A stretch of DNA of 64,000 nucleotides from Steromphala cineraria (Eukaryota > Mollusca > Gastropoda > Trochida > Trochidae), in NCBI GenBank assembly GCA_916613615.1, contig OU744725.1, positions 58,288,575 to 58,352,574 on the forward strand, given 5' to 3'. This document shows, piece after piece, positions 38,220 to 53,200 of the stretch (positions are counted from its first letter, which is position 1; each line of letters opens with the position of its first letter). A program made the position numbers and the translations under genes. The notes under the pieces were generated by a model. That model searched no databases, had not been told where the DNA came from, and saw only the letters and a program-made list of their open reading frames with translations.

Positions 38220-41200
38220 ATGAGCGAGTTCAAAGTTCATCACCATGTCAGCGAGCTGATGAACCTCTTGGGGTAATGTTCTTCTTTATACAGTGTTTTT
38301 TCCATAGATTTTAAATCTCTTTTTAAGAAGTTCACAAACAATTGATGGTAGAATAAATATTTTAGTTACTAGTGACATTTAGTTAGTTTGTACGTCAAAG
38401 GGTCAAATTTCAATGACATGTCAATTAGTAATTAAAGTCTTGGCTGTGCCTGCGGCCTGCAGCAGGGAGAAGTTTGACAATAGAAGGTCAACTGTTTGAT
38501 TTTTTAGTCAGGAACTTGTTAGTTTTAAACCAATTTGTCACATTTATCAACATATCTTTCCTTTTCACCTTTTGAAAGTTCATTATGGCTTAAAATTGCT
38601 ACGTTACCACAACTTACCAGACAACAATGAGTTTTAAGCTACCACTCAAATGCATTTACTAGTTTAACTTTTGTGTAGGTGTGTGTCTTTATTTTATACA
38701 TGGCTGTCTTTTCTCCACAAATATACATTTGAAATATAGACTTTGAAAAGTTTACAGTGTGTGATTATTCATTTCCAGGGTTCGCTCGACTGATACTGTT
38801 GGGGCTGAAGTTTATACAGAAATGTTGTTGAAAAATACAACTCCTTACATCACAACACAGGTTGGTTTATGAATTTTAATATCAAAGCATTTTACGTTAC
38901 GATTTTAATATGAAATATTTACAGGACTCAGTTATGTCCCCTTGATCTCAGAATTAAAGTTGAGTAACTCTGACATTATTATTATACCCCCGCTACGACG
39001 TAGTCGGGGGTATATAGCGCTCCGCGTGTCCGTCCGTGCGTCCTTCCGTGCGTCCGTCCGAAATCGTTTCCGGAGCATTACTCAAAAACTATACCACTTA
39101 GAAACTTCAAATTTGGTATGGAAGTAGCCTATATGGTGCTGTGGTGCCTTTTAGGGGTTTCAGCTCAATGGTCCAAATAATTTTTGAAATTTTGACCAAA
39201 AACGGCCCGATTTTTGGACTTTGTCTCGTTTCCGGAGCATAACTGAAAAACTATACCACTTAGAAACTTCAAATTTGGTATGGAAGTAGCCTATATGGTG
39301 CTGTGGTGCCTTTTAGGGGTTTCAGCTCAATGGTCCAAATAATTTTTGAAATTTTGACCAAAAACGGTCCGATTTTTGGACTTTGTCTCGTTTCCGGAGC
39401 ATAACTGAAAATCTATACCACTTAGAAACTTCAAATTTGGTATGGAAGTAGCCTATATGGTGCTGTGGTGCCTTTTAGGGGTTTCAGCTCAATGGTCCAA
39501 ATAATTTTTGAAATTTTGACCAAAAACGGCCCGATTTTTGGACTTTGTCTCGTTTCCGGAGCATAACTGAAAAACTATACCACTTAGAAACTTCAAATTT
39601 GGTATGGAAGTAGCCTATATGGTGCTGTGGTGCCTTTTAGGGGTTTCAGCTCAATGGTCCAAATAATTTTTGAAATTTTGACCAAAAACGGTCCGATTTT
39701 TGGACTTTGTCTCGTTTCCGGAGCATAACTGAAAATCTATACCACTTAGAAACTTCAAATTTGGTATGGAAGTAGCCTATATGGTGCTGTGGTGCCTTTT
39801 AGGGGTTTCAGCTCAATGGTCCAAATAATTTTTGAAATTTTGACCAAAAACGGTCCGATTTTTGAACTTTGTCTCGTTTCCGGAGCATAACTGAAAAACT
39901 ATACCACTTAGAAACTTCAAATTTGATATGGAAGTAGCCTATATGGTGCTGTTGTGCCTTTTAGGGGTTTCAACTCAATGGTCCAAATAATTTTTGAAAT
40001 TTTGACCAAAAACGGTCAAAAATTTTTACTTTGTCTTGTTTCCGGAGCATATATAAATACCAAATGACTTGCACACTTCAACCCAGACTCCGTATATCCA
40101 TAAATCTCACCTTACGGACAGAGATTTTTCAAACAATGTGTCTATATTTCTTAAGAAAAATGACCCAGTTAACCGGACGATTTGCTATCCGGACGATTTT
40201 CACCTGTAACCAAAACAAGGTTCGACTGTATAGTGCTGTTGTGCCCTTTAGGGGTAATTCCAGGGTTCCCAGAATTTTATTCAAAAACTACATGGCCGGG
40301 GATGTTTTGAAGTGAAATAGTTTTTAGGGTTGCAAGATCATTGTGTTCTAAGTCATAATCATAAATTTTCAAATTAATGTTACGTGAAGGCGGTCAAACT
40401 CAAGCGGGGGTATGTGAGCCGCGCTCACTTTTGCCTTGTTATATAATGTACTAAGCTATGATATCTCAGGTACAATTTACATATGTAACTCTGACATTAT
40501 TATCAAGGTAACAATCTATCAAAATACGTCAAAATTTGTTTTGAATAAAACAGGTTTAGTAAGTAAAAACATTGATTAAGGAAATTGAGTTATGAACAGT
40601 GGTTATGAATCAGTCTCTTTGCAATAATATCTAGGGGATATTTTTATAAACATAATTAGATTATGCAAAATACAAAACAACAAATTTAATTTTACATATT
40701 ACATTTCTAAATAAACCAATTCTGATTTTAATGATTTAAGCTTGGAGAAAATATTTTTGATTTAGTTTTAGTGAGCGTTTTATTTTTTAGGTCTCAGCAC
40801 ATCAAGCAAAGAGAAAAATAGCAGAATCAACTGAGACACCCATTGAGTTCTTTGCTAAATATGATGACATGAAATCAAGGAAGTAAGTAAAAAGATATTT
40901 TGAAGAAATATCTACAATAAGTTACTTAAATGACAGTATCTAATTTTCATTAACAAAAATATTTAAATAACTAAGTGAAAATTTTCATTTTCCAGTGTAC
41001 GAGATTTGGATGCTCTTGTCTACTTCTTTGCCAAACTGTGTGAAGAAGAACCAGTGAGTGCTAAACATTTATTCACTTATCATCATTCAATATTTACCAT
41101 CAATCCTCCCAAAGTTCTAAACAACTGCTAACCTTGACTTCATCACTTCTCAATTTTCGTTAAAGAGATTTTTCAACAAAATAAGAACTGGGCTCGATTT

Positions 41201-44200
41201 TTGTTAACTTGTCCAATAATCACCAAGGGGCCATAAAACGTGATCGGGTGTTACGTAATAAACAGACAGTACAAAGTGGCGCATCATTATTTGAACTGAA
41301 ATACTGCCTTAAATAATTGTTTAATTACCATTGATGTTGATATCTGTTTTACACCAAATGCTTAGTAGTGTTACATCGTCAAAATGATTCATCTGAGTGG
41401 AAAACATTTTCTGAAAATCGTTAATGATTGTTTTTGTTCTGTGATATTTTTACGATAGATGAACAGATTACGGGGCAATGATTCAGTTTGTGACGTCACA
41501 AAAAGGGGGTGTGACCAGTGACGGGCATGCAGTCATGCATTCACTGGTTTGTCATCAGATAGAACTAAGCGGCCCCTCAAAAGTGGCATTTTTTGTGGTT
41601 ATGTAAATTTTAAGAATTTTAACTCAGTACAAAAATGGTAGTGTTAAATCTAGAAATATGACCTGCTGAGTCCAGGGACTTGCTACCACAAAGTTTAGTG
41701 GGTCCAAGCTATCTGAATGAGTCCCTCTTTGTGTAAGCATATAGTACTACAAAAAAGCTCTACATCACAGAAAGTTTTAATTCTTATGAGTCCTTTTTAA
41801 ATATGAGTATTTGATGCAGGACTCGGGGTAAAGTTATCACTGGTGTGCTCCATTACAGGATGGTTCTAATTGAAAGAGAAAATTTTCACTAATGCAAACA
41901 TCATGGCCCCCTTTTCCTATTTGATGACCGTAGGTAATTCACTTTTGGATTGACCTTCTTTGGTACTCTGATAATCACCATGCAAAAGATTGACTGATCA
42001 CTTAAACCTTATTCTTTGTTTGACAGACGAAGGAGTTTCTGGCTAAGAACGCCCATGACAAAGCAGAGGCTGCTGGGATGACACTGTTGCCTCATGGGAA
42101 GGTAACGGGACAGTTACCAACCCCAGGAACCAGAATGACAGAACAGGAGCTGTCAGAGGTAATGCTTTTTATGGTAGTGTACATTTGAAATGACTCTCAG
42201 AAGACCGCTAATCTGGGGCGGAGCTTATCAATGGTTAAATGGGGCAGCTGGAAATGTCCGAGGCAATTGTCCTGATCCACTGATATATTCAGGTTGATAG
42301 CGCTATGAAAAGACATAGGGAAGGGGATTTTAACAAATCAATATTGGTCTTTTGAAATATAAACTTTGTTAGTTATGTTTCAGTGCTGGCCATTCACATC
42401 TGAGTCTATTGCCAGTGGTTGGTTCACCTTCTCTTTTCAAAAGACCACTGTTGATTTTTCAAAAGAGTTGAAAGTGTTCTTTCTGATGGAACATGTCTTG
42501 GAATAGGCCTGCATAGCACTTAATTGAAATAATTCTTTTCAGTGAGCCATTTTTACGCATGAAATTGACCACATTTATGAAACTTTAAAAAAATTTGTCA
42601 AATTTTATCAACACTCTCTCATGATATACAAAATTTTACAATACTTGTGTAAAGGGTATTGACACATGTTGTTGGGTTATGTCTCTATGTATGTACCTGC
42701 AATTTGCAATGTCAGAAGAAATTACAAGACATCTATGGTCCAGTGTTAGATATAGTGCCTGCCCATTTGCCTGTCCAGATGGGGCTTGTTTGAGAAGAGG
42801 TCTGAGTTTAGAGATGCCAACTCGCTTCACATTGTCGTGCTTGTCAATCTCTAACACGGCTGGTTGGTTTTTCAGACAACAAGCCCTGCTTGATTGTTAA
42901 GACTAAAACATATTTCAAACATTGATTAAATCCCATTTAAAGCTTCCAACAATGTGTAAACGGGTTATGGTTAGGGCTGAGTATCATGGGAAAATCTCAC
43001 AATTCGATATGTATCACGATACAGATAGGCGATACAGAAAGTATCACGATACATTGTTTAAAGTATAACTTCTTGAATATTTCACAAAATATTCAAGATG
43101 GTGGAAATCTTGTATTATGAAATAATCAAAAATCGAAGATTAAAATGTTTCCTTCTTCTTCAAAAACAGTTATTTATGAATGAGATTGCTTCATGCTTAC
43201 TGTAGTAATAACCTTAGCTGGTTTTATAGTGTTCACTTAGTTTTTCTTTTTATTTTTAAGTAAGTGAAATCTATTTTTAGTGTATCACGATACAGGAAGC
43301 TCCAATACAATAATCACGATTTCCCAAGCTATGATTGTATCATAGGTATCGATGAATCGTTACAGCCCTAGTTATGGTAGATATAGAAACGTCAATCATA
43401 TCTGACCGTAGCATTTTCCAATGACACTCTTTGCTCTCACATCTAACATTACTTTCCAGATTAAGGACAAACTGCTGAAAGAAGCAAAGGCTGTTTCAAA
43501 TACAACTTCTTCAGAATTTCTACGGAAAGCCATCCGCGAAAAGCAGATGAAAAGAAATGGTAATTGCCAAGGGCCAAGATTGCAACAAGCCTAAATTACA
43601 ACACATCTTCCTTTGAAAATTCAGTCAAGAATGTAAACTTGAAAAAAATAAGTACAATTTTAATATGTTATTGAAAGAATATGGCATTTTATATAAATGT
43701 ATAGTTGCCTATGATAAAAAGTGCAACAAACACGTGATACTTGTACAATAATTTATGTTTCTATAAAAAGAGTCTAACGACGAAGCGCTAAACAGCAACT
43801 CAGTTGCTTTTTTCTACGAAATTGATAATTCAATCAACACGTCATCGCAAAATTGCCATATTTATTTCATTCATGAGAACAGCCATTTTGGGGTTAACAT
43901 TTTTCAAAATATCACTTCTGTATAGTGACGTCATGTTATAGCAATACTTTAAAGTATATAAGAGACAGTATCAGTTATGTCCAAAGTGCCCCGCTGCTGG
44001 CTAGATTGCCTGTGTTTGAAATTCAAAGTGTTGTGTTTTTTTTAATCTTGCAAAGTGGTAAAAAAATATTATCATGTTCTTGCCCAAAAGATACTATGTG
44101 ACTGACACTTGTACCTAGATATCTGTATCTCGAAATACTTATATTTAGGCACTCATGTAAAGTATCATGAACACTCATATAATACTCTCTATGTTTTCAT

Positions 44201-47200
44201 TCCAGTGAACATCCCCCTGCAGCCTGATTGGTTGTTTCAAAGACCTTCTCTCACCCTGGATTTCATGGTTGGGGTTGATGGTCCCACTGATCAGGTGCTC
44301 TTCTCAAGAAAATACAATTAGATTTTATTAATTAAATGTCTTTGAAAAGTCAAATGTCAAAATAAAATAAAAATTCCTGATCATGGCATCCTGTCTCAGG
44401 GCGCGAACATTACAGTAACTCCACTAATCTGTACCCTGGGTTCAGAAGCTAGATCAGCATGATTGGCTATATCCCAACGTATATAGCGTAGCGTTCGTAC
44501 TCTGAGACAGGATGTGATTATGGAAGAAACTGCAGTTATTTAGTAACTGGTGCATTACCACTGCTAGTGTCAGTACAGTTCTCTCAATGGAACAAACTTG
44601 GAATTAGCGTCCATTATAGTTAAGTTGTGGAGACAAAAACAGTATTCATTCTTGTTTCTGTAATTCCAAGACAACTTCTTATACTTATCTATGATTTGGT
44701 TTAGAATTAGCTTTTTCTCATTTCATCAAAGATCATTTCCTGTGATTATCTATCAAGTAAAATAAAAAGATAAATTAATCATAATTGTCGTCCAGCTGTC
44801 GTCCAGAAGTATTATTAGGTCCTCAGTTTTAGATATAAAATGAAAATTGGCCTACCAGGAACAACTTATAATGAAGAAAGCTTCATAAAGATAAAAAAGT
44901 TCATGGATGAAAATGTGTTAATTTGTTACAGAATATAGTTGCTTTGGGGACTTTGCCTGTAGCTCTCCAAGAGCAGGCGATTCTGGATGATATTCTGTGT
45001 TGTATGCAGGTGAGTTGATAACATTCACATATTTTAGTGAAATTCATAAAGGAAAAGCCTTTGATTGATGCTATGAGTCGTAAATGACTTGCTTCTGCAT
45101 GGTAAGACATTGCTGTTCAGTCTATCAGCAGTGTTTAAAATATAGCCTGTCCGTCAGTCCTGGCTATTTTTTGCCAGGACTGGTTACTTTTTGGTCAGGA
45201 CTGATGACTTTTTGGTCAGGACTGGTTACTTTTTGGTCAGGACTGGTTACTTTTTGGTCAGGATTGGTGACTTTTCAAACATTTTCTTTATTTCCCCCCT
45301 TAGGAATTGACCAATTAGTTTTCAGGACAGGCTAGGTTTCCAATCTATTTTATACACTGCTATCAGTGCTGTATATGAAATTTGTATATTCCATCAATAC
45401 ATACATAGATATATATATATTATTCTTACTCACAAAATATTAATGTTCTTTACGTCAGTATTCGAAATAGTGCCTCCCCGCCTGCCAATTGCAGGTTACT
45501 TTCAGATTTGGCTTTTGGAGAAGAGGCCAGTAAGCCCGGGTTGGCTTGGGTGATTTAGAATTACCAATAATTTCACTTGGAAAAATATAATGATGATTGA
45601 TATTTTACTCTTCTACGGTAATAGAATTTTCATTGATGTGGTATGCTTGAATTCTCATGTTTTTTAAAGAAAAAGAATACAAAATACAAAATTTAAAGTT
45701 AACAATCTTCATCTTTTCCTCAGGGTATCGAAGGAAAATACATCTTGGCTCGAGCACTTACGGAGAGATATGCCCCGAAGGAGTTCATGATCGATCAGTC
45801 TCTCGGTATGTTTTAACTACTTACTCCTAGTACAGGAATATTCCAGGGAAAATTGTCAAAACTTTTGGCCAATCCAAATATTTTTCCTAAGTATCAAATG
45901 AATTGGCCACTCAAATAAATCCAATATATAGTGTTGACTTTATACTTCATCTTCACCGTGAACCTTTGAATATGTCGATGAAATTATATAAATTAAGTAG
46001 AAACAGTATGTTCATGTGTCAATTTAAATTGATATATGTTTAGACGATTCAGACAAATTCAAATTTGGTTCAATATTGAAAGGAACCTAGAAATGCAGTC
46101 TTTGGCAGAAACAAAATACCTTCTTGTGTTAAAGTTTGAATAATGTGTGTAGAATATTCAGTTTGTTATCAAGCATCTAGAATAAAGATCATCTTCCCAC
46201 GGCAAGGTAAAACGTATCGACCAACTCCTCGTTTAGACCTTGCCATCACAAGGTAGAAAACTGGTGATCCGGAGCAGCGACACCTATCGTGATCACGAGT
46301 TGCGCCCCTTATCAGCTCTTTCAACAAATTGCCGTTTACATTCGGAACAAATTCAAAATACTAACAGACGATCTTTTTGAAAACTATCCGAGTGAAATTT
46401 AATTTTAAACTTCAGTCCGCATGGTTGTTTTTATGTTTTTGATGAGCACCGAGAATGCAGAGAAGACAAACATTCATGTATCACTAAAATTAAGCGTTTC
46501 TCTCCCTTGTAAAACGCATGCGCATTTCAAATCGGTTCATTTAACATGTCTTCTGATTGGACTATTCTACTTCCGTGCAGTGGGTTAAAATGCTAGCACA
46601 GAAATTACGGCCAATGATGTCAAGGGAGGAATGGGAAAGTTTAGAAACTTTTTTGTTTCGCCCGTGACGTTGTGAAGATGGAATAAAGGTATGACCCTTC
46701 TGTTACAGACCCCTCCCTGCAAGAGTTGGTGAAGAGAGTTCTCCCAATGTGCTCAAACTACTCCACTGTGGTCAGGTTCATTGAAGGTAACATGGTTCCA
46801 GTATCTCTTGACCCTTTTTGGACTTTCAGGATAGCAAAACTATAATTCAACTTACTATCATGGTTGCAAGAGACTTGTTGACCCACTATTGCAATACCTA
46901 TATTGATAGTTTAGGATCCAAACAATCTGTGTGCACTAAAAGTTTTATAAGAATCATCTGATTATTGACAAGGATATGATAATGCCAAAAGGGTACGAAA
47001 ATTTTCCTAGGACCCCAACTTGGAACAACACTGAAACCTCTCTTCGTCAGTTCAGAAATGAAATTGATTTAAATGTACTTGCATGAAATTTTTTTAATAG
47101 AAACTTATTTTTATCAAGAATCGCTACAGTATTAAAACTTTTGATATTCATCCTTACTTTATGGATTGTTTTCTCAAGTCCCTATTGTTAAATAGCTAGT

Positions 47201-50200
47201 TAAGAATTTAGCAGCGATTCTTTTAAAATAATAGAGGAAAATTGTGTAGGATAAGGTCCTTTGCAATCTTAGCATAAGTTCAGTTTCTTACATCTCGTGA
47301 TTGTTTTGTACCATATTTTTCAGAGAAATCTGCATTTGAGTATGGACTTGTCAACCACGCACTCAGTGCTGCTATGAGAACACTCATCAAGGTTTGCTAC
47401 TTGCTTTTGTCATTATTTCTACAGAGTTATGTTTTTATTTTAAATGATTACAGTGAGAGTAATTGATTTTTGATTGTGTGTCTATTTCAATGTGTCCATA
47501 ACACAGAATTGAAACTTACTTATTACTTATAATTATTTTTTACAAGCATGTATATCTTAATCTTGTTGCATATTGGGTATTGGAAGTTGATTTTCTAACA
47601 AGATTCCTTTTCCTTACAGGACTACATGGTGCTTGTAGCTCAGTTGGAACATCAGTTCAGACTTGTAAGTTATTCTTATTTCAAGATGACAAGTTTCTCT
47701 AAGATATTGCAGTGTTATTAGCCCTCTCACCCCTACAAGCCAGAAATCAGACTCTAAAACATATTTCTGTTTTTCCTTTGAGTTAAATTGTAAGGAATCA
47801 CAAGCACATGACACATTTATTTAATAAATTAAAATATTCAATTTGTAATTGACTTGCATTGATTACTTTTTCACTGCACTTCACTTCATTATTTCGCCTT
47901 GGAAACCTAGTACTGCAAAAGTAGTTGATAAGCGAAAGCTCATTTGTCATACATAATTATTTTGATCATTATTTCGCCAGGAAAACTGACACCACAGAAG
48001 CTTACGTAACAGATCATCTTTTAAATACCTTTTATTTCAGCACAGGGTAACCTTACCCAGAGAATATGTATTTCTAAACTTATAGTTATCAACTGTTGAC
48101 CATTATTTCCTACATTTGATTGGTCTATGAGTTTTCAGGATGTGTTTTCTTGATCGAATAAATATTAGTAAACAAAATTTCTATAACTTTAAAAATTGAA
48201 TAAATTTAAATACTACCTGACACACAAATAATCATATGCCTCCTATTATTTGCCTCCAGGGTAACTTGACGCTACAGAAGCTGTGGTTCTACATCCAGCC
48301 CACAGTGAGAACACTGGAGATACTCGCCGCTGTTTCCAACTCCATCAACAGGGTATGTAAAATGTCCTCTGGTTTTAACGAAGGAGAAACAATCATCAGT
48401 TCTCAAGATTGTTTTTCTGTTTCGGCAATTTATCAATAGAAAGAAACAAATTATTTTTAGACATCGCCTATTTGATTTAATGTGCATGATACTAATGATT
48501 GTTATAATCTACGTTTGAATTGAGCTAGGGTTTAAAAACATTGATGTTCCATAAGTCATAGACTGACAGTAAGACACAGTGCCAGCATGGCTGCATCAAT
48601 CAGAAACAACAACAACAAACGTGGTTCTCACTAAAGTGTTAATTAACTTTACCCAGAAGCATGGAACATGTCCTTCAAGTACAATATTAATTCAGTGTCA
48701 GCTGTGTGTTTGTTTATAGGGGGAATGTATTGGAGGTGCAGTTCTCAGCCTTTTACATGAGAAGACATCAACACTCATTGGGTAAGAAAACCGGAGTCAA
48801 AAATTCCAGCTTGCAGGTTTCACCGCAATGCATAACCACAATAGTGTTACGGACTTTCTCCCTGCAATAATAATAGCAGCCGCGATATAAGTGAAATACT
48901 CTTGAAAGCGGCAATAAACCCCATATCACCTCACCTCACCTCACCTCACCTCACCTCACCTCACCTCACCTCACGTAAGTCGGAAACTCTTGTTATATTA
49001 TTTTATTGCAATAAGTTTATCAACAGTTTGTTGAAATTTTACAATTTATGTCAACATTGTAGCCTTAACATAAATGTTTCAAATTTTGTATTATAGAAAT
49101 AGCTCTTAAGCATTAACTTAAGATTTATTTCTTGCAACCATAACTGTTTCTAGGCAGTATGTCCCATCGGTAATTTTTCATTTGGGCAAAACAATTGTGA
49201 TCTTTCTTCAATTCAATTCTTTATTCAGGTGTATGTAGGCCATCGGCCCATAATACAATGTATTTATTATACAGCCACCAAGAGGCTTTTTCGTAGCTTA
49301 TTTGCATGGTAAACATACATAGCCAAATTTTGTAATACATGTATGTTGAACTTGTCGACAGACATCAAATTATTAAATTTATACATTGAGGGATGAGTGT
49401 AATAATGACGAGGAATATATAATAAACGAGATGGTCATAGGCAGAACAAATAAGAAGGAAATGATATTCATCTTCAATAAAATCCTCCGTACAAATGTGA
49501 CAAAATCTAAGATGCCTTGGTTTATTGATATATCTACCATTTTCAATATCAAAATGATGAGAACTGCAACGAAATTGTGTAGGAGCAATGCAGAATTTCT
49601 TGATATCTATACAGCTAAGATAAATCTCAGAACAAAATACATGTTTATAATATGAATATGAACAACTTTTGTAGCTAGCCTTAAATTTGGCAATTTAAAT
49701 TGACAATGATTATTTGTTTGTGTGTATTTTTCAAGCTGCTTTCATACACTGATGCATGATTTGACTTTTCAGGGATGCTAAAAGTCAAGAACTCTGTCTC
49801 TACCTAACTCAGTCTGTAAGTATGAGAGCATACAACACAAATATTGTTGTCAAGGAGACAGATTCGTTAGTATAATAACAGCAATACCATGACTATTCTG
49901 AACTAGTATAAATTTTCATCGAAATTAACGTTGATATTTCAATAGTTACGTTTTAAAATTTCAGGCCTGTGTTCCATACTTTGAGATTCTTGAGAAGTGG
50001 ATTTACAAAGGAATTATTTCAGACCCCTATTCTGAGGTAAGTAGTTTATCACAAATGAGATCATCCTCATTATCTTCATTGTAAGAATTTATCATAAGCA
50101 TGAAGTCAATTCAATTTTGGCTCGTTTAACATGAAGGCCAATTTTTTTTTACCCATAAATCAGTTTTAATTTTGAATATTTAACTAGCAACGTCTTTTGT

Positions 50201-53200
50201 CTTTGCTATAATAATGTTCATAATAAATGTTGTGTTTGTAACATGAATATATCATATTTAAATGACACGTGTTCTGTTTCCAGTTCCTGGTTGAGGAGAA
50301 TGAGACAATACAGAAGGAGAAGCTGCAGGAAGAATACAATGATGCATATCCTTTAGAACATTTACTTTTAGTAGGAGCTTTGGAGAAAAATTCAAGAATT
50401 CCTCTCTTTTCATTCTGTACCTGTGAAATAAAGACTTTATCTGTAGCCAGGAGCAAGTGTTCTCTTTGCATAAGTTTTTGTTCCTGTAAATCGTTTTTCA
50501 GAAATTTTTGGTATCTTCCTGATACATCCTTGTAACATTATTGAAAACTGAAGGACATTTGGAAAAATGTTCCTTTACATGTTCTATTTTTTCAATTAAA
50601 GCAGAATGACCCTTCTAGAAATATTATTTGTCAATGTAACTAATTAGGCCAGAAAAAGAACATGAATTGTAATTGAATTGAATTATCTCCCCTGTACAAA
50701 TATCATTTTGACCCTCTTAATCCCTGTAACTTCCCATTTAGAAATGTTTTCCACTTATGAATTCAGCAGGTTTGTTTTTAGCTTATCTGGCCTGTAAGGC
50801 CCTATGGGCTTATGGCATGGCATGGTGTCCGTCCGTCCATCCGTCCATCCGTCTGTAAACTTTGTGGAATTTCGACTTCTCCAGAACCGTAAGGCCTAGA
50901 AAGCTGAAACTTTGTGTACAAACTCCTTGGCTAGTGAGGATTATAAATTGTAGCTTTGGTGGCCCTGTGGCCCCTAAAAAGGCCACAGGGGCCACGCCCT
51001 TAAAACCTATTTTCATCTTCTTCTCCAGAACCATAAGGCCTAGAAAGCTGAAACTTTGTGTACAAACTCCTTGGCTAGTGAGGATTATAAATTGTAGCTT
51101 TGGTGGCCCTTTGGCCCCTAATAAGGGCCACAGGGGCCACTCCCTTAAAACCTATTTCCATCTTCTCCAGAACTATAAGGCCTAGAAAGCTGAAACTTTG
51201 ACTCCTTGACTGGTGAAGATTAATAATTGTAGATATTGTGACCCAGTGGCCTCTACTAAGGGACGAACCACATTGGCCACACCCTAATGCAAAATCAAAT
51301 GTAAACCCTGATGAGCCATTTTATTAGAGATTGTTATAGATTAAAATGAATTATCACCCCTTTGCAATTATGACCTTGACCTTGTCACGTACTGGGAGCA
51401 GCACTACACAATCTGCCGAGAGAGAATCCCGGTGTTCCTGGAGCAGGTTGCCGACAAGATCCTCAACACTGGCAAATACCTCAATGTCGTCCGACTCTGT
51501 GGTCAGTATTGCATGTGTTCATCTTCCATTTGTGCCCACTAAGAGCATTACCTTATCATCCTGGCTACAAAGTGGATGGGGGATTATAGGATAGGGCTTC
51601 TTTCCATTGAAGGTAGGGGACACAAAGTTAAAAAGGTTTGCAAATTTGCCTTTGGGCTCCTTCCAGTCTTCAAAGTATGTTTTAGTCCCTATAAGGAAAC
51701 ATGACTTGTGCTTAAATTTTCAACCAGCCCTCCTAAACATTTGACAAACCCTGCAATGTAAAAATACTTATTATCTCCACACAAGTTAGGCAGGCTTTAT
51801 GATCTCTTTTTTTAACAAGCCCCATCTGAAAGTAACCATCAATTGTCAGGCAGGAAGGCAGCTATTAGGAACACTGTCGGCTGCAGACAGTCTAAGTAAA
51901 CCTAGCCTCAATATTATCCGTTGCACTCCTATATTGAGTCTTGAAAGGCCTAGTAGAGGGTCACGTCAGCCAACGTATCCAATTGACCAATCAGAACTCA
52001 TCTTACCAAGCTGGAATAGTGTGCCCTGCATGTATAACGTTGAAGGGTCATCGATCGCAGAAAGGTCGGCTGACGCGACCCTCTATTAGGTCTTTCTAGA
52101 CTCAGTATAGGAGTGAAACGGATAATATTGAGGCTAGGTTTACTTAGACTGTCTGCAGCCGACCTGCAGAGAAAGGTCAGGATTTGTCAAATTTGAAATT
52201 GTTGCTTTTCCTTGTCGCAAGCAAATCTAATTGGGAAGAGATTTCAAATTGTTAAAATTTTCCTTTCTCTTCCCCAGCGCGAGACGTGAAGTGCCCGTAC
52301 GCGGAGGAGATAGTGTACACACTGAAGGAGAGGAAGTACTACGAGCAGATAGAGAAGGCGTACCGCTACGCCAGCAAACTGCTCCTCGATCTTCTCATGG
52401 AGGAGAAGGAACTTATGGCTCGCATCAGGTGGGTTGGTTAATGGACCTGTTGTACATCTTAATTCATTATATTCAGTCAAGGGTGGCATAGGGATATATC
52501 AGACAATTCAATAATTAGAGGTCATGTCAACTGTCAGCTCTCGAAGGTCATGGATCAGGGTCACAAGATGGGTTTGTAGTTTGTATAGATGCATCATTCA
52601 TGTCAATGTCCCTGCATTCCTAGCCGATCGAATGTCAATAAGTGAACACAACACCTGAAGCATTAATTCATACAACTCCCTGAACAAGACATGCACTGAA
52701 AACAGGGAGTGAATTCTAACACTTCAACAAATGACTTCATATTGTGATATGTAATTTTCAAGATTGCCACTGCAAAAATTGTAAATTTATTTGCTTGGTA
52801 ATGTGATGCTGATGTTGGTAATTATCCAGGGTCACATGGGGGTGGGGGGGTGGTTTAGCTCAGTGGTTAGCGCGTTCGACTACGGATCAGGAGGTCCGTG
52901 GTTCGAATCCTGCCAGGGGCTCAGCAACTTTGTCTGCAGTAGAGAACTGTTCTACACGCAGTCAGGTTTGGGTGCAATGCTACACTGAATTACAGTGCAG
53001 TACCACCCATGGTTGCTAGTTCCAGCCGATGCTCGCAGGTTTCACCGCAATGCATAGCCACAATAGTGTTGCGGGCTTTCTCCCTGCAATAATACTAGCA
53101 GCCGCGATATAAGTGAAATACTCTTAAAGCGGCGATAAACCCCATCTCACCTCACCTCACCTCACCAGGGTCACATGGACCAATCAGTGATCAAGATTCT

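Noticed and set aside
38942..39127. 61-residue frame at the hairpin-capped element
   Set aside because: Lies in the cap and CGTCCGTC run of a repeat; no coding evidence.
45084..45335. 83-residue frame with WSGL repeats
   Set aside because: Produced by the 21-bp minisatellite in intron 8.
50862..51185. 107-residue frame with internal repeats
   Set aside because: Comes from the non-coding tandem family in TUBGCP2 intron 17; a sister copy at 7020 has stops.
52843..52920. Possible tRNA gene
   Set aside because: A and B boxes are good, but the acceptor stem is not formed and the sequence continues into a SINE body with a target-site duplication.
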